A stretch of DNA of 64,000 nucleotides from Natronoglomus mannanivorans (lineage in GTDB: Archaea; Halobacteriota; Halobacteria; Halobacteriales; Natrialbaceae): the NCBI GenBank assembly GCA_025517485.1, contig JAOPKB010000008.1:124001-188000 (forward strand), written 5' to 3'. The notes below the pieces were generated by a model. It had not been told where the DNA came from. It worked only from the letters and a program-made list of their open reading frames with translations, and ran no database searches. The position numbers were made by a program, and so were the translations under genes. This document shows positions 27,667-37,787 of this stretch, in pieces. The first letter of the stretch is position 1. The number at the start of each line of letters is the position of its first letter.

Positions 27667-28959
27667 TCAGCCGACGACGACCGCGCCGTCTTTGAGGACC
27701 GTCTCGACGACGTTGACGTCGTAGGTGTATGGAAGGTGTCGATACGACGGCCCGTCGATCACGACCAGATCCGCCGGCGCGCCCGCCTCGAGCGTTCCTA
27801 CCCCTTCGTCGCGGTCGAGCGCGGCCGCGCCGCGAGACGTGATCCCGAGGATCGCTTCGGCGGGCGTCATTCCCATCCCGACGCAGGCGAGCGTCGCCGC
27901 GAACCCGAGACTGCGGGCGTGGCAGTTCGGGTTGAAGTCGGTCGCGACCGCCGGAATCACGCCGTGCTCGCGGTAGGGGGAGAGATCGGGGTACTCGCCG
28001 CCGAGACCGAACGCGGTCCCCGGAAGCAAGACCGGTGTCACGTCGGCCTCGAGGAGCGCATCGACGTCGTCGTCGGTCGACTGCAACAGGTGGTCGGCGC
28101 TGGCAGCGGACAGCTCCGCGGCGAGCCGTGTGCCACCCAGTCGGACGAACTCGTCGGCGTGGATCTTCGGTTTCAGTCCGTGTTCGACACCCGCCTCGAG
28201 GATCCGGCGGGACTGTGCGACCGAGAAGACGTCCTCCTCGCAGAAGACGTCGCAGAACTCCGCGATGCCCTGCTCGGCGACCGCCGGGAGCTGTTCGTCG
28301 ACGACGGTATCCGTGTACGCGTCGGCGTCGACCCCCTCGGGAACTGCGTGCGCGCCCATGAACGTCGGAACGACGTCGACGGGGTGGTCCTCGCCCGCTC
28401 GCTCGATCGCCGAGAGCATCTTCAACTCGGTGTCGGTGTCCAGCCCGTAGCCGGACTTGACCTCGACCGTCGTCGTCCCGTGTGCGAGCATCGTCTCGAG
28501 GTGCTCGCGGAGGCTCTCGACGAGGTAGTCCTCGGACGTCTCCCGGACGTGGCGGACGGTTCGAAGGATGCCTCCGCCTTCGGCGAGGATCTCCTGATAG
28601 GACTTTCCTGCAAGCTTGGCCTCGAACTCGTCGGAACGGTCGCCGGCGAACAGCGCGTGCGTGTGACAGTCGACGAACCCCGGGAGTACGCACTTGCCAC
28701 TCGCGTCGACGGCCGTCTCGGCGTTCTCGATCGGGTACTCGCGCCCGATCTCCTCGCTCGGTCCTGTCGTGACGACCCGCCCGTTCTCGAGGACGATTGC
28801 GGCGTCCGATTCGGTCTCGACGACCGGGTGGTCGGGCGGGTCCGGGGATCCGTCGGCGTCGGGAGACTCTACGGTGGGGTCGTCCGACGGTGTCTTCGCT
28901 GCACGGTTCGCCGGTCCGATAACCAGTTCGCTCGCGTCGTGGATAATACTGTAACTCAT
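27667..28959 (-). CDS. hutI: Imidazolonepropionase HutI
   Basis: 430 residues from ATG 28959, which overlaps the hutG stop by 4 nt; a longer frame upstream would run into hutG. It has an amidohydrolase fold, with metal site FVDCHTHALFAGDR, KIHADEF and the Asp in VATDFNPNCHARS. It opens imidazolonepropionate to N-formimino-glutamate, the third step of histidine degradation. It is the third gene of hutU-hutG-hutI. The expected next gene, hutH, is replaced by an aldolase gene. Confidence 0.94.
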   Translation of the reverse strand: MSYSIIHDASELVIGPANRAAKTPSDDPTVESPDADGSPDPPDHPVVETESDAAIVLENGRVVTTGPSEEIGREYPIENAETAVDASGKCVLPGFVDCHTHALFAGDRSDEFEAKLAGKSYQEILAEGGGILRTVRHVRETSEDYLVESLREHLETMLAHGTTTVEVKSGYGLDTDTELKMLSAIERAGEDHPVDVVPTFMGAHAVPEGVDADAYTDTVVDEQLPAVAEQGIAEFCDVFCEEDVFSVAQSRRILEAGVEHGLKPKIHADEFVRLGGTRLAAELSAASADHLLQSTDDDVDALLEADVTPVLLPGTAFGLGGEYPDLSPYREHGVIPAVATDFNPNCHARSLGFAATLACVGMGMTPAEAILGITSRGAAALDRDEGVGTLEAGAPADLVVIDGPSYRHLPYTYDVNVVETVLKDGAVVVG

Positions 28960-30038
28960 CGATTTTCCTCTAGATAGCCCCACAGTGCATGGGAGATCGT
29001 CCGCGCCGCCGCGTCGACGGTCCGATTCCCCTCGTCTCGGGGCGGCGAACACTCGACGACCTCGAGACCCGCCAGCCGCCCGTCGGCGGCGATCGAGCCG
29101 ACGAAGCCGAACAGTTCGCGGGTCGTGAGTCCGCCCGGCGTCGGTGCGCTGACGCCCGGCGCCGCCGCCGCATCGAGCACGTCGCAGTCGACGCTCACGT
29201 AGAGGGTGTCGACGTCCGCGACGGCGCTTCGAACCGCGTCGACGACCGCCTCGAGCCCAGCCCCGAACGCGTTCGCCGGGACGATCGTCCCGCCTCGGTC
29301 CTCGACGTAGTCCACGTACGCACTCGAGGTCTCGAAGTGTCGAGCCCCCACGGCGACGTACGTGTCGAGGCCGTCGGATAGCAGCTGTCGGTACGGCGTC
29401 CCGCTCGTCGGACTCTCGCGTACTTCCCGGCAGTCCAGGTGGGCGTCCAGGTTGACGACGCCGACGCGGTCGTCTCCGGACTCGAGCAGCGGTGCGACGT
29501 TCCCGTACGTCAGGGAGTTGTCGCCCCCAATGAACACCGGGAGCGTCTCGAGGTCGTGGACCCGCCGTGCGATTCGTTTCACGTGTTTCTGGACGCTTGC
29601 GACGTCCTGTCCGCTGTAATCGTCGTCGCCGTCGTCGTCGTCACTGACGTCGTCGACGCCATCGCTATCGAGTCCGTCCCTCTCGAGCACTCGGATATCC
29701 CCGAGGTCGCCGATCCGGACACCGGACTGGTCGGATGGATCGCCGCGTCGCAGGTGAGCTGTCTTCACGCCGGCGAGCGAGTGACGGATCGCGGTGGGTG
29801 CGTACCGTGCACCGCGACGACCGATCACGGCGCCGTCGTAGGGTTCACCGACCAGTACGGCGTCGGTCTCGTCTGCCGCTTCCGGGTCAATCGGTTCGAT
29901 TACGTCGCCGAACTGTCGGTCGTTCGGGTCGCCGGACGGGCCGCGCCAGCCGTCCTTGCTGCCCTCTCCACCCGCACCCTCGTCGTCCCACTCAGGCCGG
30001 ACGAACGGCGTCTCGTCGTCGAACGGGTTCGCGGTCAT
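28956..30038 (-). CDS. hutG: Formimidoylglutamase HutG, arginase family
   Basis: 360 residues. Ureohydrolase metal motifs are [11 protein letters not shown] and [15 protein letters not shown]. The first metal motif reads [11 protein letters not shown], with Asn where bacterial enzymes have His. A long acidic insertion (SDDDDGDDD) occurs near 125. It hydrolyses formiminoglutamate to glutamate and formamide. It overlaps hutU (ATGA at 30035-30038) and hutI by 4 nt each, so the three genes are tightly coupled. Confidence 0.91.
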   Translation of the reverse strand: MTANPFDDETPFVRPEWDDEGAGGEGSKDGWRGPSGDPNDRQFGDVIEPIDPEAADETDAVLVGEPYDGAVIGRRGARYAPTAIRHSLAGVKTAHLRRGDPSDQSGVRIGDLGDIRVLERDGLDSDGVDDVSDDDDGDDDYSGQDVASVQKHVKRIARRVHDLETLPVFIGGDNSLTYGNVAPLLESGDDRVGVVNLDAHLDCREVRESPTSGTPYRQLLSDGLDTYVAVGARHFETSSAYVDYVEDRGGTIVPANAFGAGLEAVVDAVRSAVADVDTLYVSVDCDVLDAAAAPGVSAPTPGGLTTRELFGFVGSIAADGRLAGLEVVECSPPRDEGNRTVDAAARTISHALWGYLEENR

Positions 30039-31993
30039 TCTCCGTTCTCACCCGTCGATCGCATCGGAATCGTCACGTTCGACTGCCGGGCTTCCTCGAG
30101 TGCGTCCTCGTAACCGGCGTCGGCGTGTCGGATCACGCCCATTCCGGGGTCGGCGGTGAAGACAGCCCGCGCCTTCTCCGCGGCGAGGTCGGAGCCGTCG
30201 AGGACGACGTGGTTGTTGGCGTGGATCGCGTTCCCGATGCCGACGCCGCCGCCGTCGTGGACGCTGACGATGTCGGCGCCGGCGGCGCAGGTGAGCAAGG
30301 CATTGAGAATCGGCCAGTCGGCGACGGCGTCGGTACCGTCTTTCATGGCCTCGGTCTCGCGATTGGGGCTCGCGACGCTGCCCGCGTCGAGGTGGTCTCG
30401 AGTGACGACGATCGGCGCGGCGATCTCGCCGTCGGCGACCAGGTCGTTGATCCGGAGAGCGAAGCGGGCGCGTTCGGTCAGTGCTTCGGTGTTGCCCTTA
30501 CCGTCACCATCACCCTCGGCCTCGCCGCCGTCGGCTTCCCCGCCTCCCGCTCGAGACGCCTCCGGCGCTTCGCCGGCGCTGTACCCCAGCCAGCAGACCC
30601 GACTCGGCAACCCCTGGAACTGCACTTGCTCCTGTGCGAGTTCGATCCAGCGCCGGAGGTGATCCTTCTCGGGGAACAACTCGAGGACGGCGTCGTCGGT
30701 CCGGTAGATGTCCTCGGGGTCGCCCGACAGCGCGACCCACCGGAACGGTCCCTTCCCGCGACAGAACTGCGGGCGGATGTAGGCGGGGACGAACCCCGGG
30801 AAGTCGAACGCCCCGCGGTCCTCAGGGTCGGTCCCGGAAACGGGCCACGGGTTCGACGAAGCCGCGTCTGCGTCGCTCCGGTCGCGATACTCCCGCACCT
30901 GCCCGCGGATATTGTTCCCGTACTCGAAGGCGATGGCACCGCGCTCCTGTAACTCGAGGATCGCGTCGACGTGGCGCTCCATCGTCTCGAGGCTCTCCTC
31001 GCGGTACCGCTCGGGCGCTTCCTCCCGCAACTGGTCGGCCTCCGCGACGGTGTACCCGGCCGGGTAGTACCCCCCGAGGGCGTCGTGGGCGCTCGTCTGG
31101 TCGGTGACGACGTCCGGGACGAACCCCCGCTCGAGCAGGTGCTCGAGGAAGTCCGCGGCGTTGGCGTGGACGCCGACGCTGTAGGGCTCCTGCGCCGTCG
31201 CCGCTTCCTCGGCCCGTTCGATCGCCTCGTCGATGTCGTCGACACTCTCCATGCAGTAGCCCGTCTCGATCCGCCGATCGATCCGCGCCTCGTCGACCTC
31301 CGCGGCGATGCAGACACCGCGATTCATCGTGACGGCGAGCGGTTGCGCGCCGCCCATTCCGCCCAGTCCTGCGGTGGCGACGATCTTCCCGGCGAGGTCC
31401 GCGCCGGTCTCATTTTCGTCGTCCTGATCGCCCCCGTCGTCTCCCTTCGAGCCCGTCGACTCGTCGCTCCCGGAGCTACCGTAGTGCTGGCATGCGAGTT
31501 CGGCGAGCGTCTCGAAGGTCCCCTGGATGATCCCCTGGGTCCCGATGTAGGCCCACGAGCCGGCGGTCATCTGGCCGTACATGATCTTGCCCTTCGCCTC
31601 GAGTTCGTGGAAGTGCTCCCAGGTGTCCCACTTGCCGACCAGATTGGAGTTCGCGATGAGCACGCGAGGTGCGCGCTCGTGGGTCGGAAACCGACCGACC
31701 GGTTTCCCCGACTGGACCAGCAGCGTCTCGTCGTCGGCCAGCGTTCGCAGCTCCGCGAGGATCGCGTCGTAGGCGTCCCACGACCGCGCGGCCCGGCCGG
31801 TCCCGCCGTAGACGACCAGCTCTTCGGGCTTCTCCGCGACCGCCGGGTCCAGATTGTTGTTCAGCATTCTGAGCGCGGCTTCCTGTCGCCAGCCCACACA
31901 CTCGAGGTCGGTCCCCGTCGGCGCGCCCCGATACTCGCGCCACTGCTCGCTCGGCGCGTCGCGTTCGGCGTGTTCCGTCCGATCTGTTCCCAT
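30035..31993 (-). CDS. hutU: Urocanate hydratase HutU
   Basis: 652 residues from ATG 31993. Family hallmarks are [67 protein letters not shown] (NAD site) and [13 protein letters not shown]. Compared with bacterial enzymes it has two low-complexity insertions (Ser/Asp-rich near 190 and Gly/Glu-rich near 495). It converts urocanate to imidazolonepropionate. It is the first gene of the leftward hut operon. Confidence 0.95.
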   Translation of the reverse strand: MGTDRTEHAERDAPSEQWREYRGAPTGTDLECVGWRQEAALRMLNNNLDPAVAEKPEELVVYGGTGRAARSWDAYDAILAELRTLADDETLLVQSGKPVGRFPTHERAPRVLIANSNLVGKWDTWEHFHELEAKGKIMYGQMTAGSWAYIGTQGIIQGTFETLAELACQHYGSSGSDESTGSKGDDGGDQDDENETGADLAGKIVATAGLGGMGGAQPLAVTMNRGVCIAAEVDEARIDRRIETGYCMESVDDIDEAIERAEEAATAQEPYSVGVHANAADFLEHLLERGFVPDVVTDQTSAHDALGGYYPAGYTVAEADQLREEAPERYREESLETMERHVDAILELQERGAIAFEYGNNIRGQVREYRDRSDADAASSNPWPVSGTDPEDRGAFDFPGFVPAYIRPQFCRGKGPFRWVALSGDPEDIYRTDDAVLELFPEKDHLRRWIELAQEQVQFQGLPSRVCWLGYSAGEAPEASRAGGGEADGGEAEGDGDGKGNTEALTERARFALRINDLVADGEIAAPIVVTRDHLDAGSVASPNRETEAMKDGTDAVADWPILNALLTCAAGADIVSVHDGGGVGIGNAIHANNHVVLDGSDLAAEKARAVFTADPGMGVIRHADAGYEDALEEARQSNVTIPMRSTGENGE

Positions 31994-32093
31994 GCGTGTG
32001 TCAACCACACGGAGACATATAGAGACCACGAGCGTACCGGGGCCGACGGACTCACGCTCGACTCGAGCACCTCACTGATCCCGACAGTTGCGA

Positions 32094-32774
32094 TTAGAGC
32101 AACCAGTCGAACCCGTCGATCACTGCCCGTTTGCCGCCGGTTTCGACGATCTCTCCGTGTCCCGGAACGACTCGATCGAAGTCCCACGAGAGGACGTCCT
32201 GTACGGCACGACGAAGCGTCGCTCTGTTCTTGATCGTGAGCCGGTAGTCGACGGTCGGACCGACCTGCTTGTACACACCGAACACACGCGCCATGAGCCG
32301 GGTTTTCAGCGGACTCTGCTCTCCGATATGGTAGCCGACGTCTCCGAGGATCACAGTCCGACTCGGCCGATGAAAGTACGCCAGCTCGGTTAGCCATCGG
32401 TTCCCGGCGATCGCGACCTGATCGATGTCCGGAGCCCACCGTGGATCCGGCGTCTCCCCGAGTAGCTGGTCGAACCGCAGATCGGGTCGACGAGCGGGGA
32501 GTCCGGGCGCGGCCAGCAACTCGGCGTCGGGATAGGCGTCTCTGTACTGTTCCATATACAGGTGACCGTGGAGCTTGCTCGCCGAGGCGACGAACCGACC
32601 CTCACCCAGATCATCGAGCGCCGATCGGAGGTCGGTCGTCAGCGCGGCCGGTGATTGAACGAAGAGCCCACCGCTCGAGAGGCGAATGACGGACATGATG
32701 CGGCCGATTTCGAACCCAAAGAATCGAAGCGGTTCCTCGTACGTCCACAGTCGTTCGGCCTGCTGTTCGATCAT
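32094..32774 (-). CDS. DUF4336 protein, metallo-beta-lactamase-like
   Basis: 226 residues. The start RLWTYEEPLRFFGFEIGRIM is characteristic of DUF4336. Further pieces are ASASKLHGHLYMEQYRDAYP, ILGDVGYHIG and FDRVVPGHGEIV. It resembles a metallo-beta-lactamase fold that lacks the full HxHxDH motif, so its catalysis is uncertain. It lies upstream of the hut genes on the same strand but 100 nt apart; no functional link is seen. Confidence 0.82.
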   Translation of the reverse strand: MIEQQAERLWTYEEPLRFFGFEIGRIMSVIRLSSGGLFVQSPAALTTDLRSALDDLGEGRFVASASKLHGHLYMEQYRDAYPDAELLAAPGLPARRPDLRFDQLLGETPDPRWAPDIDQVAIAGNRWLTELAYFHRPSRTVILGDVGYHIGEQSPLKTRLMARVFGVYKQVGPTVDYRLTIKNRATLRRAVQDVLSWDFDRVVPGHGEIVETGGKRAVIDGFDWLL

Positions 32775-32917
32775 TTCGTCTCGATACCCGATACTCGGAC
32801 GACGGATATTACGTTACCGTCGGTTCGAGTGAATACGTCTCGGGACGGTCGTTGCCGAGATCGAGTCGGTGCAAGTGATGTGATGCAGTTCGACTCGAGA
32901 GCCGCGCGACCGACAGC

Positions 32918-34024
32918 CTACGGTTGACTGACTTCCGTCGGGACGGGATCGGCCTCCGGGACGCTCGAGGCGTCGGCCACTTTTCGGCGGTTGACCTCGC
33001 CGATTCGGTCGGCGATCCCCTCGACGAGGTCGGCCATCGACTCCTGGACGGGGCTCTCGTCGTCTTTAACGACGGGGCCGTCGGCGTCTTCGGCGCCGAA
33101 GTCGGGGTGAAGCGGCAGTTTGCCGAGCAACGGCACGTCGTAGTCCGCGCTGATGTCGTCGCCGCCGTCGCGGCCGAAGAGGTCGTGTTCGTCCTCACAG
33201 CCCGGACACTGGAAGGTGGACATGTTCTCGACGACGCCCAGGATCGGCGTGTCGTGTTCCTGGAACATTCTGAGCCCTTTTCGGGTGTCGTCGACGGCCA
33301 TCTGCTGGGGCGTCGTCACGATCACCGCACCGGCGACGGGCATCGTCTGCAGCAGGTTCAGGGTGGCGTCGCCGGTTCCCGGTGGCAGGTCGACGATCAG
33401 GTAGTCGAGGACGCCCCACTCGACTTCCTGGAGGAACTGGGTCATGATGTTGTTGACCATCGGCCCCCGGAGGATGGCGGGATCGTCGGCGTTCTTCGTC
33501 AGAAAGCCCATGCTCATCACGCGGACGCCGTCCGACCGGGGCGGGACGAGTTCGTCGTTGGGCGTCACGCCCGGCTCGCCCTCGATGGGGAGGATCCGGG
33601 GCACGTTCGGGCCGTGAATGTCGGAATCGAGGATGCCGACCATGGCACCCATTCGCTCGAGTCCGGCCGCGAGATTGGCCGCGACGGTCGTCTTGCCGAC
33701 GCCGCCTTTGCCACTCGAGACGGCGATGACGTTTCGGACGCGGGGCATGATCTCTTCGTCGAAGCCGTGTTCAGCGTCGACGTTGGCGCGGAGGTCGGCC
33801 TCGAGGTCGCCGTCGAGGTCGGCGACGGCGTCGCGGATGCGGTTGCCGATCGTCATCTCGGCCGGTGCGTACGGCGAGTTGAAGGCGAGCGAGATGGTCG
33901 CCGTGTTCGTCTCGTCGTCGATCGTCACGTCGTTGACGAGGCCGAGCGAGACGATGTCGTCACCGATCGATGGGTCTTCGATGTCACTGAGTCGGTCGCG
34001 GAGTTGGGATTCGGTTGGTGTCAT
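32918..34024 (-). CDS. Mrp/ApbC Fe-S cluster carrier ATPase
   Basis: 368 residues. An N-terminal MIP18/DUF59 domain (about 1-90) precedes a deviant P-loop ATPase, VSSGKGGVGKTT at about 102-113. The C-terminal cysteine pair FQCPGCEDE is the site of the bridging 4Fe-4S cluster. Members load Fe-S clusters onto apoproteins in the cytoplasm. It lies at the end of the leftward module halocyanin / ferredoxin / NrfD / small protein (111-nt gap), so it may serve the four-cluster subunit there. That link is inference. Confidence 0.93.
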   Translation of the reverse strand: MTPTESQLRDRLSDIEDPSIGDDIVSLGLVNDVTIDDETNTATISLAFNSPYAPAEMTIGNRIRDAVADLDGDLEADLRANVDAEHGFDEEIMPRVRNVIAVSSGKGGVGKTTVAANLAAGLERMGAMVGILDSDIHGPNVPRILPIEGEPGVTPNDELVPPRSDGVRVMSMGFLTKNADDPAILRGPMVNNIMTQFLQEVEWGVLDYLIVDLPPGTGDATLNLLQTMPVAGAVIVTTPQQMAVDDTRKGLRMFQEHDTPILGVVENMSTFQCPGCEDEHDLFGRDGGDDISADYDVPLLGKLPLHPDFGAEDADGPVVKDDESPVQESMADLVEGIADRIGEVNRRKVADASSVPEADPVPTEVSQP

Positions 34025-34135
34025 TGGTGGGGTTGGGTCGGGGATGTCTATTCGTTCGAAAGCGGTGCGCGGGGACGGGAACGGAACGGGGGCGAGGGCG
34101 GAGACGGAGTCGAGAGCGGGAACGACTCCGACGGG

Positions 34136-34336
34136 CTAGAAGAACGCGAGATCGATCACCACCGTCTTGATGAACATCCCGAGCCACAGCAACGTCGTCA
34201 GGCCGACGAGGTAGCCGAGCCCGAGCACTGCGGTCTTCGTATCGCGCGGTTCGCCGAGGAACCACGCGGCGATCACGACGTACACCGGCACCAGAATGAT
34301 GCCGAAGATGAGCCACGTTCCGGGTCCCTGAATCAT
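34136..34336 (-). CDS. Two-helix membrane protein of the NrfD module
   Basis: 66 residues, two hydrophobic helices (WLIFGIILVPVYVVIAAWF and LVGLTTLLWLGMFIKTVVI) joined by a short polar loop. It overlaps the NrfD gene by 4 nt (ATGA), so it is probably a small accessory subunit of that membrane complex. I do not recognise the family. Confidence 0.78.
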   Translation of the reverse strand: MIQGPGTWLIFGIILVPVYVVIAAWFLGEPRDTKTAVLGLGYLVGLTTLLWLGMFIKTVVIDLAFF

Positions 34337-35748
34337 GCGTTTACCTCCGGGTTTGCTTCGGTCGTGTGGTCGTCAGTCGGTTCTTCGGTGGCGTCGTCGA
34401 ACTCGTATTCGCGTTCGCCGTCGCCTTCGTGGTCGTGATCGCCGTGCTCTTCGATCGCGTGCAATTCGACGACCGGAACCACCTTCGCCACGACCATGAA
34501 GAACAGCGTGACGATACCGATCGTGCCGACGATCGAGATCATCTCGATCACGCTCGGGAAGTACGACCCCGGGACGGCGTCGTAGAGACCGAACGTCGGG
34601 TACATCAGTCCCTCGACGACGAAGAAGATCTTCTCGAGGAGGGTCGCGGTGAGGATCAACCCGCCCGCGAGGACGCTCCGCCGAAGGCTAAACAGCGACG
34701 GGCGAAGCGTCTGTGCGAAGATGTACGCGAGCGTGGTGGCGACGAGTCCCATCGCGATCCAGTAGACCGGGTGGGAGAGTTTGGCGTCTGTCGCGTAGGT
34801 CTGGTCGATCGGGGCGGCGAAGACGCCGCTCATGATCTGCTGGAGTTGCAACCACAGGAACAACAGCGAGAAGAACCCCAGCCAGAGGAGCAACCCGCGG
34901 AAGACGTCGTCGGTGATGATGTGGTCCCAGCCGTAGGCCTTCCGGAAGGCGTAGGAGATGATCAACACGCCGCCGATCGCCGACGTGAGGGCGATGGTCA
35001 GGAACTGCGGGCCCTGAATCGCGCCGAACCAGCCGGGCATCGACGGGATCAGAGCGAACAGCCACGGGATGACGCCGCCGTGGAGCAACAGTGGCGCGAG
35101 GATGATGATCCCCAGTGCGAGCCACCAGACCATCCGCTCGACGACCTCGTCTTCCTTCTCGGTGTAGCCGATCGTCATCAGACGGTAGAGCGGCTCGAAC
35201 CGGTCGGGAAGCTGATCGCGTAGGCGCGTAATATCGTATCGGAGCGTGAGTCCGAGGTAGGTCGCGGTCATCACGAAGTACAGCGTGATGACGGTGACGT
35301 CCCAGACCAGCGGCGACGTGTGAATCGTCTCGTTGTAGTTCAGCAGGATGCTGGTGACGATGCGGTCCGGGCGGCCGACGTGGATGATGATGTACAGTCC
35401 TGCAGCCGTCAACCCGGCGATCGTCAGCAACTCCGCGAGTCGGGCGACCGGTTTGTAGCGGTCCATCCCGAGCAGGCGAACCGCCGCCGACAGGATGATC
35501 CCGCCGTGGGCGATCCCGACCCACCAGATGAACGCGCCGATGTACAGGCCCCAGGTGACGCCGCCGCCGGAGCCCCAGTCGGCGAGGTTCGTGACGATCA
35601 TCCCGTCGCGAAGCTGGAGTCCCCAGCCGACGAGAAAGAGACCGATCGCCACCGAGACGACCGCCAGCAGTGCGTAGTAGGCCTTCGAGGTGGAGCGGAT
35701 CGGCCGAAGAATGTCGGCCTCCGAGGGCGTGTCGGTGTCCGTGCTCAC
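34333..35748 (-). CDS. NrfD/PsrC-type quinone-interacting membrane subunit
   Basis: 471 residues with about ten helices. The NrfD pattern is clear: GGGVTWGLYIGAFIWWVGIAHGGII, then RPDRIVTSILLNYNETIHTSP. A C-terminal hydrophilic tail (about 435-471) is rich in His, Asp and Glu. Such subunits exchange electrons between quinol and a Fe-S partner without heme. It overlaps the ferredoxin gene upstream and the small protein downstream by 4 nt each. A paralogue begins at 63453. No molybdenum catalytic subunit lies nearby. Confidence 0.92.
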   Translation of the reverse strand: MSTDTDTPSEADILRPIRSTSKAYYALLAVVSVAIGLFLVGWGLQLRDGMIVTNLADWGSGGGVTWGLYIGAFIWWVGIAHGGIILSAAVRLLGMDRYKPVARLAELLTIAGLTAAGLYIIIHVGRPDRIVTSILLNYNETIHTSPLVWDVTVITLYFVMTATYLGLTLRYDITRLRDQLPDRFEPLYRLMTIGYTEKEDEVVERMVWWLALGIIILAPLLLHGGVIPWLFALIPSMPGWFGAIQGPQFLTIALTSAIGGVLIISYAFRKAYGWDHIITDDVFRGLLLWLGFFSLLFLWLQLQQIMSGVFAAPIDQTYATDAKLSHPVYWIAMGLVATTLAYIFAQTLRPSLFSLRRSVLAGGLILTATLLEKIFFVVEGLMYPTFGLYDAVPGSYFPSVIEMISIVGTIGIVTLFFMVVAKVVPVVELHAIEEHGDHDHEGDGEREYEFDDATEEPTDDHTTEANPEVNA

Positions 35749-37031
35749 GGTGAGACACCTCCGGCGAACGTCCCGTCGTCGAGGACTTCCTTCCGGCGGT
35801 CGACCTCACCGATCTCCTCGTATTTGACCGGTCCCTCGACTTGCTTCGCGTTCGGGCCGGGTTCGTTACCCACGAAGACGACGTTCGGGTCCGTCCCCAG
35901 TTCTTCGAGTAGCCGGAACGTCGAGACGGTGTCTCCGGCCCGGTTCGGGTAGTCCTCGCGGTCGTTGGGGTTTTCTTCTCTTACTTGCTCGAGGTACTGG
36001 TTCGGATCGCTTTCGTCGTCGTTCATGTCGCCGAAATGGATCGCGTCCATCGAACAGGCGTCCTCGCAGGCGGTCGTCCCGACCTTGTCCTCGCCCATCT
36101 TGCCGTCCTGACGCGAGGGGCACATGGTACACTTGCCCATGACGCCCTTCGGCGGACGGCTGTCGACGCGCCGGTCGCGGCCGTCGTAGACGTGGTCGTA
36201 GTCGAGTTCCGATTCGGGTGTATCAGGTTCGCCCCACTGGAAGTAGTTGACTCCGTACGGGCAGGCGACCTGACAGTACCGACAGCCGATACAGACGTCG
36301 TAGTCGGTGAGCACGAGTCCGTCTTCGGTTCGCTTGTGGCGAGCCGTGGTCGGACACACCTTCTCACAGGGTGCATCACTGCAGTGCTGGCAGGTTCGGA
36401 CGAGGTAGTTCTCCTCCTCCTGGTGGCCGTCCTCGTAGGTGAAGACGTACATCCAGTTGGCTCCCGCGGAGGTGTTGTTCTCCTGACTACACGCGACGAC
36501 GCAGGCGAGACAGCCGTCACACTTCTCGAGGTCGATGACCATCCCGTACTGTTTGCCCTCTCCTTGCTCGCCGTCGCCGGCAACCGACGCCGCGTCGGGA
36601 CCGCCCTCGGCGTTCTCTTTGGTCGCCCAGGTGCCGAGTCCGAGGAAGAGTCCGGCCGCACCCATCTTCTTCATCGCCTCGCGGCGATCGAGTTCGCCGT
36701 TCTCGAGTTCCTCGAGCGATTTCATGAACCGGTCGCGGTCGCCGTCGGCGTCTTCGATCGCCTCGGCGATCGGTCGGTCGTCGACCCCGAACTCGTCGAT
36801 CACGGCCTCGTGATAGCGCTCGTAGAAGTCGGCTTCGTCTAACTCACCGGCGACCAGCCGCTGGGCGTCTTTGGCCATCTCGAGGCCGAGTTCGGCGTCG
36901 TAGTCGCCGTCCTCGAGTAACGCTTGCATCTCCGACTCCCACTCGTCGGTGTGGAGGTCGTCGACGACCGATGGTTCCGGTTCGGGTTCGGCGTCTGCGT
37001 CTACGTTCGATGTGGATTCGTCTGTGCTCAT
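35745..37031 (-). CDS. Four-cluster 4Fe-4S subunit with internal RR/hydrophobic segment
   Basis: 428 residues. An N-terminal helical part holds LGLEMAKDAQRLVAGELDEA (about 48-67), shared with the protein at 62155. Arg116-Arg117 then precede a hydrophobic stretch (KKMGAAGLFLGLGTW), an apparently internal Tat-like signal. The ferredoxin core has four DmsB/PhsB-type motifs: CDGCLACVVAC, CQHCSDAPCEKVC, CIGCRYCQVAC and CTMC with CEDAC. It should relay electrons for the adjacent NrfD subunit. It lies 151 nt downstream of the halocyanin gene on the same strand. Confidence 0.92.
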   Translation of the reverse strand: MSTDESTSNVDADAEPEPEPSVVDDLHTDEWESEMQALLEDGDYDAELGLEMAKDAQRLVAGELDEADFYERYHEAVIDEFGVDDRPIAEAIEDADGDRDRFMKSLEELENGELDRREAMKKMGAAGLFLGLGTWATKENAEGGPDAASVAGDGEQGEGKQYGMVIDLEKCDGCLACVVACSQENNTSAGANWMYVFTYEDGHQEEENYLVRTCQHCSDAPCEKVCPTTARHKRTEDGLVLTDYDVCIGCRYCQVACPYGVNYFQWGEPDTPESELDYDHVYDGRDRRVDSRPPKGVMGKCTMCPSRQDGKMGEDKVGTTACEDACSMDAIHFGDMNDDESDPNQYLEQVREENPNDREDYPNRAGDTVSTFRLLEELGTDPNVVFVGNEPGPNAKQVEGPVKYEEIGEVDRRKEVLDDGTFAGGVSP

Positions 37032-37182
37032 ATCGTCGAAACACCACCGTGTTCGTTCGGGCAGTTCGGTTCGCGCGAAACAGCGTGGCTCGAGGTAGAA
37101 GCGCGTTTACGCTCGCGCTCGCGCTCACGTACCAGCACACGTGCCGGTCGCGAACTCGAACGATACCAGCGGCCGTGGATCG

Positions 37183-37695
37183 TCATTCGACGACCACAGC
37201 CCCCTTCTGGCCCATGTTCCGGTGGGGTTCACAGTAGTACGTGTAGACGCCTTCCTCGTCGAAGGTGTGTTCGAACGTTTCGCCCTCGCCGGTGAGCATG
37301 CCGCTGTCGAAGTCACCCTCTTCGGCGGTGACGGTGTGGCCACCGCCGGCGCCGGTCCACTCCCAGACGACGGTCGTCCCGGGATCGACTTTGATCGCCG
37401 CCGGATCGTACTCGTAGCCGGCCGAGCCGGTACCGTTCATCACCGTGACCTCGCTCTCGCCGGTCATGTCGTGGACGCCGTCGTAGTAGCCGACGTCGTC
37501 GAACCAGCCGTCGAAGTCGTACTCCTCGCCGTTGCCGGCGTCGCCGTTGCCGTCGTCACCGTTGCCGTCACCGTTCCCGCCGTTCCCGGACGAATCGTCG
37601 TCGTCGCCACCGAGACAGCCAGCGACTAATGCGAGAGTCAGTGTTGCGCCCGATGCTTTCAGGAAGGTTCGTCGGCTTCGGTCGGTTGTCGTCAT
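37183..37695 (-). CDS. Halocyanin, type 1 copper lipoprotein
   Basis: 170 residues from ATG 37695; the frame extends upstream but the Tat signal starts here. SRRTFLKASGATL and lipobox LVAGC (Cys27) indicate a lipid-anchored external protein, followed by a Gly/Asn/Asp linker. The plastocyanin-like domain keeps the copper ligands: His in GGGHTVTAE, then Cys, His and Met in YYCEPHRNMGQKG. It shuttles electrons outside the membrane, for example to nitrite or oxygen reductases. A CGAA-N4-TTCG palindrome lies 77 nt upstream, so oxygen or nitrate control is plausible. Confidence 0.93.
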   Translation of the reverse strand: MTTTDRSRRTFLKASGATLTLALVAGCLGGDDDDSSGNGGNGDGNGDDGNGDAGNGEEYDFDGWFDDVGYYDGVHDMTGESEVTVMNGTGSAGYEYDPAAIKVDPGTTVVWEWTGAGGGHTVTAEEGDFDSGMLTGEGETFEHTFDEEGVYTYYCEPHRNMGQKGAVVVE

Positions 37696-37771
37696 TATTG
37701 GGACCTCTATCTGGTCCTCAGTACCCCTCTTAATTGAACCGTAGCGCTGATTTCCACCGTCTGGGAACCCG

Positions 37772-37787
37772 CCCGAATACGTTCGGG
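37772..37787. promoter_or_regulatory. NarO-like palindrome, halocyanin side
   Basis: CCCGAATACGTTCGGG has perfect 6-bp arms with a 4-nt spacer (CGAA-N4-TTCG core). It lies just upstream of the TATA-like element of the halocyanin gene, the usual place for an archaeal activator. Confidence 0.65.

Noticed and set aside
29735..32233. Two long rightward frames opposite hutG and hutU
   Set aside because: They mirror the hut genes; translations lack family motifs, while the leftward frames carry all hut signatures.
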